Source of the DNA: an uncultured Planctomycetales bacterium
Lineage (GTDB): Bacteria; Planctomycetota; Planctomycetia; Isosphaerales; Isosphaeraceae
Assembly (NCBI GenBank): GCA_937997355.1
Contig: CALKTZ010000005.1
Coordinates: 1-7,933 of the forward strand
Reading direction: 5' to 3'
Length of the DNA stretch: 7,933 nt
The notes beneath the pieces are model-generated. The model was not told where the DNA came from, ran no database searches, and saw only the letters and a program-made list of their open reading frames with translations. Position 1 is the stretch's first letter. Each line of letters opens with the position of its first letter. Both the position numbers and the translations under genes were made by a program. Shown here piece after piece: positions 4,938 to 7,933 of this stretch.

Positions 4938-6782
4938 GGCCGCGTCGGCCGGGGCGTTTCCGGGGGCCGTTGCGCAGGCGTCCGCGATTCCCTCGGCGTC
5001 ATCGGCGATCATCTCGGTTCGCCTCCCCAATGTCCGCCACAAGGCGGCGACGCCGATTCCCTGGAACACGAACAGGGGCAGGAACTGGATCGCCTGCCAA
5101 GGAAGCGGGAGGGCCTTGAGCCGCTCGCCGAACCGCGACGACACGAGGTTGCGGCAGAAGCGATCGCCGGGCCACCCTTGCGGGAGCGGCTGCCCCAACC
5201 ACACGGGGGCGACGATCTCCCGGAACGGGTCGAGGATCGTGTGGGGGATGCGTCCCCCCACTCCGAGGAACATCGAGTTCAGCACGAACCCGGCCGCCGT
5301 GAGGGCGATCGCGATCAATCCCCATGCGTGCGAGCCGCGGTCTGTACTTCGAGTGGGGAGGGCTTGGCTTTGGAATCCATTCCTCGACTGTAACGTTCTT
5401 CCGCCCCCCTCGTGGAGGGGGGCCACGGGGGGAGTCTCCGGGCACAGGGCAACGACTGAAACTCCCCCCTCGATCCCCCCTCCGAGAGGGGGGAGGGACG
5501 TTTCGTTCGGTCGAGAGACTTTTGCCCGATCCCCTCCACGGCCGATCGTCAGGGCTCCCGAAGTCACACTTTTGGCGTCGTCCGGGAAGGGGGACAGACA
5601 CGCCACTTTGCTCCGAGCCGGTCCCCGTTTCCGCTCCGGCTCGTTGATGTTTCCCGCTAGCAGGGATGCGATCGGGATCATCGCGAAAGGGATCAGGGGA
5701 AGGAGCAGCCGGGGGCCGGTCGACCAGCCGCCGGTCCATTCGGGATAGCTCAGATTGACCAGGAAGACCGCCGCGCAGACGGTCCCGGAAATCCAGGCGT
5801 CGGTCCATCGCCGTTGGCCGATCATCCGGATCCAGCCGGGGAAGGCGAGCACCAGGATCGGTGCATAAAACAAAAGCCCGCGGTGCATTCCCACCAGCAA
5901 GGGGCCGGTGAGCTTCCAGTTGGGTCGCAAGAGGCCGAGCGGATTCTCCTGGTTGTGGACCTGGGCGAATTGCTTGGTGGCGTGATGGAAATAGCCCATT
6001 TCGAAAGGAGACCCGAAGGCGAGCTGATTATAGACGAGCAGCCCCATCGTCGGGACCAATGCGCCGACGATGAACGCACTGAGGTCCTTGGCGGGGCGTT
6101 TCCTCAGGAGGCAGAGCGCCACGAGGTCGAGCCCCAGGATCGCCGAGACGGGCCCGACCTGAAGCTCGATTGCCGAGGCGTAGGCGGCCAGGAACCCCGA
6201 GCCGACCATCGGCCACGAGAGCCGGTTCGCGGAAGGCTTTCGGTTGCGAATCAGGATGAACGACCAGAGCAGGGCCAGGGCCGAGAGCTGGTGCCCGTAG
6301 GCGAGGGTCGCGTAGACGTACGCGGGGGTCGCCAATCCGTAAGCCAGGCCCACCAGCAACGCCAATCGCGGCCGGCAGCCCAGGTCGGTCGCCAGCCCGA
6401 CGAGGAGGACGGCCGTGAAGGCGGTCGCCACCCCCGAGGTGCCGAGCGTCACCCAGTAGTCGGCGTCCCAGAGGGCCAGGGCCTCGGGGGTTTTGAGGGG
6501 ATGGTCGGGGAGCCCCAGGGTGAACTTCGCCAGGGCGTAGGGGATCGTCGCCAGATAGGAGAAGCCGGGGAGCTTGTCCAGGTAATAGTGGCCGTGGAAG
6601 ATCGCGATGTCGCCGGTCTGGTTCTCCAGGCCGTCGAGCTGCAACGTCCCCCGATCAACCAGCGCGTAGGTGAGCATCAGCCGGGTGGCGGTGTTCCAGT
6701 CTCTCGCCTGCCAGAAGAAGGCATAGCTGGCCAGCAGCAGGAGGAAGACCCCCCACCGGGTCCGTCGGAGGTTCGTTGTCAC
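4833..6782 (-). CDS. GT-C-like polytopic membrane protein with in-frame repeat insertion (649 aa)
   Basis: The start is taken as GTG at 6782-6780, which overlaps the TGA of the upstream glycosyltransferase (GTGA); GGAG lies 10 nt before it. The frame stays open for 260 codons further upstream, but those residues are an antisense-frame shadow of the neighbour with no membrane character. After a first membrane helix (about 10-24) comes a loop, RLMLTYALVDRGTLQLDG, then GDIAIFHGHYYLDKLPGF. This RALV-RGTxxLDG / GD-A-x-x-x-GHYY-DKxPG pattern occurs in bacterial membrane proteins related to GT-C (family 39) glycosyltransferases; the exact substrate is unknown. About ten further hydrophobic segments follow. 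Residues 378-485 are an intrusion of repeat DNA, after which membrane sequence resumes at AWGLIAIALTAAGFV and later FLPLFVFQGIGVAALW. The hydrophilic tail from residue 591 may result from stop loss, and its last 34 residues are antisense to the 58-aa gene. Confidence 0.75.
   Translation of the reverse strand: MTTNLRRTRWGVFLLLLASYAFFWQARDWNTATRLMLTYALVDRGTLQLDGLENQTGDIAIFHGHYYLDKLPGFSYLATIPYALAKFTLGLPDHPLKTPEALALWDADYWVTLGTSGVATAFTAVLLVGLATDLGCRPRLALLVGLAYGLATPAYVYATLAYGHQLSALALLWSFILIRNRKPSANRLSWPMVGSGFLAAYASAIELQVGPVSAILGLDLVALCLLRKRPAKDLSAFIVGALVPTMGLLVYNQLAFGSPFEMGYFHHATKQFAQVHNQENPLGLLRPNWKLTGPLLVGMHRGLLFYAPILVLAFPGWIRMIGQRRWTDAWISGTVCAAVFLVNLSYPEWTGGWSTGPRLLLPLIPFAMIPIASLLAGNINEPERKRGPARSKVACLSPFPDDAKSVTSGALTIGRGGDRAKVSRPNETSLPPLGGGIEGGVSVVALCPETPPVAPLHEGGGRTLQSRNGFQSQALPTRSTDRGSHAWGLIAIALTAAGFVLNSMFLGVGGRIPHTILDPFREIVAPVWLGQPLPQGWPGDRFCRNLVSSRFGERLKALPLPWQAIQFLPLFVFQGIGVAALWRTLGRRTEMIADDAEGIADACATAPGNAPADAASDLAVDHQQDRRGGDENPGDPQAQPEGVLEDPRP
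4938..4950. terminator. Short GC hairpin directly after the 58-aa gene
   Basis: GGCCG (4938-4942) and CGGCC (4946-4950) can pair around a CGT loop, beginning at the base after the stop codon. There is no T-tract. It lies inside the coding sequence of the opposite-strand gene, so the base pairing may be due to chance in GC-rich DNA. Confidence 0.2.
5403..5493. repeat. Triple GC-rich hairpin cluster
   Basis: Three nested or adjacent inverted repeats are present. GCCCCCCTC (5403-5411) pairs with GAGGGGGGC (5415-5423) around GTG. GGGGGGAGT (5427-5435) pairs with ACTCCCCCC (5461-5469) around 25 nt. CCCCCCTC (5475-5482) pairs with GAGGGGGG (5486-5493) around CGA. The string CCCCCCTCG/CCCCCCTCC recurs three times on the plus strand. 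All pairings are perfect. A fourth small palindrome, GGAAT-cc-ATTCC, lies nearby at 5372-5383. Confidence 0.8.
5614..5643. repeat. REP-like inverted repeat
   Basis: CGAGCCGG (5614-5621) pairs perfectly with CCGGCTCG (5636-5643) around a 14-nt loop. It is flanked by GGGACAGACACGCC starting at 5591, similar to a GGGGACAGGCACC-type string I recall from dispersed repeats in planctomycetes and deltaproteobacteria. The inner arm lies 8 nt from the junction where membrane sequence stops (about 5652). Confidence 0.6.
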
Positions 6783-7933
6783 GCTTCGGCTACTCCGGTC
6801 TCCGTCTCCGTCGTCGCGACGGCGGCCCACGGTCGAGTCACTCGATCCCAGACCGCCGAGCATAAGACCGCGACCAGCAGGCAGGAAACCCCCTGGATCG
6901 GAAGCAGGTAGCGGTCCCAGGCCATCGGGATGTAAATCGTCACGACCCCGAAGGTCACGAGTCCCCACGCCAGGACCGCCCAACCGGCGGGAATCTCCCC
7001 CTCGCGATGCTGTCGGAGACCCAGGAGGAAGGTTGCGACGAATCCGGCGACGACCAGCGGCCCCCACGCCGAGGCCCCCCAGTCCTGCGACCAGGCATAG
7101 CGCTCCTCCGACGTCTTCTCGGCACTCGACCATCCGTGTTTCCCGAGCGGGCCGAACCGCCCGAATCCCTGGACGGCGACGACCTTGATCTTCTCGACCG
7201 TCGAGATCAGGGCGTTGTGCGGGAACTGTTCCTGCTGCCCCTCGGAGAGTTCCGTCCGATGTTTCATCTGGAACCGGAATCGCTCCCAGGGGTTCATGCG
7301 CTCCAGCGCGGCCATGTCGTCCGGGAGCTTGACCGAGGTGTGGATTCGCATGAACGGATTCAAGGCGACGAAGACGGCGAAGGCCAAAATAGCGGCCATC
7401 CCGGTTCCAGCGATGAGCGAAACCTTGACGGGGAGCCCGGTTCCCCGGATGGCCAATCCCAGGATGCACCAGGCCCCGAGGGTCATGAGCGCGAGCAAGC
7501 CGTTGAACTTGCAGAGGAGTGCCAGCCCGGCGAACACCCCCGCCAGGACGATCATCATCCACGAGGTGGGAGACATCCAGCGTCCCCGGAGGAACCAGAG
7601 CCAGGCCGCGAGGCCGGCCGCCAGCGAGGCGAGGATGAATGCCTCGCAGGGGACATCCGACATCGCGCGGCGGGCATGCAGGCCGTAGAGTGGGTTGATC
7701 ATCAAGAGGAAGAAGGCGATCCAGCCGGTCCGGCGATCCCCGGCCAGGGAGCCGATCGCATAGAGGGCCAGGCAGCCCAGCGCCCCCAGCAAGGCCGAGG
7801 GGACGCGAGCGACCATCAGCATCTCGGGGGAACCGAATTTCCGGTTGATATCCTTGTACCAGAGGATCGCCGAGTTCGGCCCGAGCAGGGGGAACCGTCC
7901 CGCGTGGAGCGAGAGGCCGATGAGGTACTTCGG
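6779..7933 (-). CDS. PMT/ArnT-like glycosyltransferase family 39 protein (5' truncated by window)
   Basis: The frame is open from the right edge to TGA at 6781-6779, giving 384 residues. The ATG at 7822 is not the start, because 37 further in-frame codons precede it. They begin PKYLIGLSLH, matching the PPLPKYL(I/L)GL segment of family 39 transferases, so the N-terminus with the catalytic Asp-containing first loop lies outside the window. Later the NPLYGLHARRAMSDVP segment matches the RAxxDxP motif, and ALLCKFNGLLAL matches the Lys-containing helix typical of PMT/ArnT proteins. At least seven hydrophobic segments are visible; a large soluble loop from about residue 195 to 285 (HTSVKLPDDM onward) is probably periplasmic. 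Such enzymes transfer a sugar from a polyprenyl-phosphate donor; the acceptor is unknown. It overlaps the next gene by GTGA, so the two are very likely translated together. Confidence 0.8.
   Translation of the reverse strand, partial: PKYLIGLSLHAGRFPLLGPNSAILWYKDINRKFGSPEMLMVARVPSALLGALGCLALYAIGSLAGDRRTGWIAFFLLMINPLYGLHARRAMSDVPCEAFILASLAAGLAAWLWFLRGRWMSPTSWMMIVLAGVFAGLALLCKFNGLLALMTLGAWCILGLAIRGTGLPVKVSLIAGTGMAAILAFAVFVALNPFMRIHTSVKLPDDMAALERMNPWERFRFQMKHRTELSEGQQEQFPHNALISTVEKIKVVAVQGFGRFGPLGKHGWSSAEKTSEERYAWSQDWGASAWGPLVVAGFVATFLLGLRQHREGEIPAGWAVLAWGLVTFGVVTIYIPMAWDRYLLPIQGVSCLLVAVLCSAVWDRVTRPWAAVATTETETGVAEA

Larger units (their letters stand above)
5330..5652 (-). mobile_element. In-frame palindromic repeat insertion in the 649-aa gene (approximate limits)
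   Basis: About 320 bp encode residues 378-485, which are hydrophilic and rich in Pro, Gly, Arg and Ser (for example PLGGGIEGGVSVVALCPETP). They interrupt two hydrophobic segments, ending MIPIASLLAG and starting AWGLIAIALT. The block holds two distinct modules: a GC-hairpin cluster (5403-5493) and a REP-like inverted repeat (5614-5643) beside GGGACAGACACGCC. All three minus-strand frames are open across 5315-5539, and two plus-strand frames are open across much of it, as if the repeat tolerates translation. No transposase is present and no target-site duplication could be found by eye, so the limits are approximate. Classification as a mobile or dispersed repeat is inference from structure. 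Confidence 0.55.

Noticed and set aside
5330..5652. The hairpin-rich block considered as a CRISPR array or a complete IS element.
   Set aside because: There are no regular spacers or repeated units of constant length, and no transposase or terminal inverted repeats enclosing a gene.
5814..6911. A 365-codon plus-strand open frame across the membrane protein gene.
   Set aside because: It is an Arg/Gly/Glu/Gln-rich antisense shadow with no recognisable domain, opposite a clear membrane-protein frame.
6783..7562. A 260-codon N-terminal extension of the 649-aa membrane protein, in frame back to an ATG at 7562.
   Set aside because: The extension is antigenic-looking low-complexity Arg/Gly/Pro sequence with no membrane segments and overlaps the family 39 gene in another frame. 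The GTG at 6782 with GTGA overlap and an immediate membrane helix is far better.
7820..7822. The ATG at 7822 as the true start of the family 39 gene.
   Set aside because: In-frame family-like sequence (PKYLIGLSLH onward) continues upstream to the window edge.

Overview
The window looks like chromosomal DNA from a GC-rich planctomycete, probably of the Isosphaeraceae/Gemmataceae type. This is an inference. It rests on the small four-helix membrane protein at 4195-4764, which I recognise from memory as the planctomycete DUF6677-type family, on the paired GT-C style membrane proteins, on the large secreted TPR proteins, and on a GC-hairpin repeat sitting inside a gene. No RNA gene, CRISPR array, complete IS element or replication origin was seen.

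Layout. (1) 1-341, plus strand: the C-terminal end of an ExeA-like AAA+ ATPase, cut by the left edge. (2) 350-2014 and 2279-3925, minus strand: two paralogous exported TPR proteins in tandem. Each has a signal peptide, ten clear 34-residue TPR units plus one degenerate unit, and a C-terminal region whose spacing resembles that of the lipoprotein NlpI. Each copy carries its own upstream region with the same three conserved blocks, so promoter and gene were duplicated together. (3) 4195-4937, plus strand: a two-gene unit of a DUF6677-like membrane protein and a 58-residue membrane protein, joined by an ATGA overlap. (4) 4833-7933, minus strand: two large membrane proteins joined by a GTGA overlap. 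The upstream one is a PMT/ArnT-like glycosyltransferase (family 39) cut by the right edge; the downstream one is a 649-residue GT-C-like protein.

The most unusual feature is a roughly 320-bp block (about 5330-5652) inside the 649-residue membrane protein gene. It is built of GC-rich hairpins and a separate REP-like inverted repeat, yet it keeps the reading frame. It adds about 107 hydrophilic, Pro/Gly/Arg-rich residues between two membrane segments. This resembles the way Rickettsia palindromic elements insert into genes, and I know of no named planctomycete equivalent. The same gene also runs tail-to-tail into the 58-residue gene, with 105 nt of antisense overlap.

How the genes work together: the two GT-C proteins are probably co-translated and may act together in lipid-linked sugar transfer or envelope polysaccharide modification. 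The TPR proteins are probable periplasmic scaffolds. Nothing in the sequence links the TPR pair functionally to the glycosyltransferase pair.
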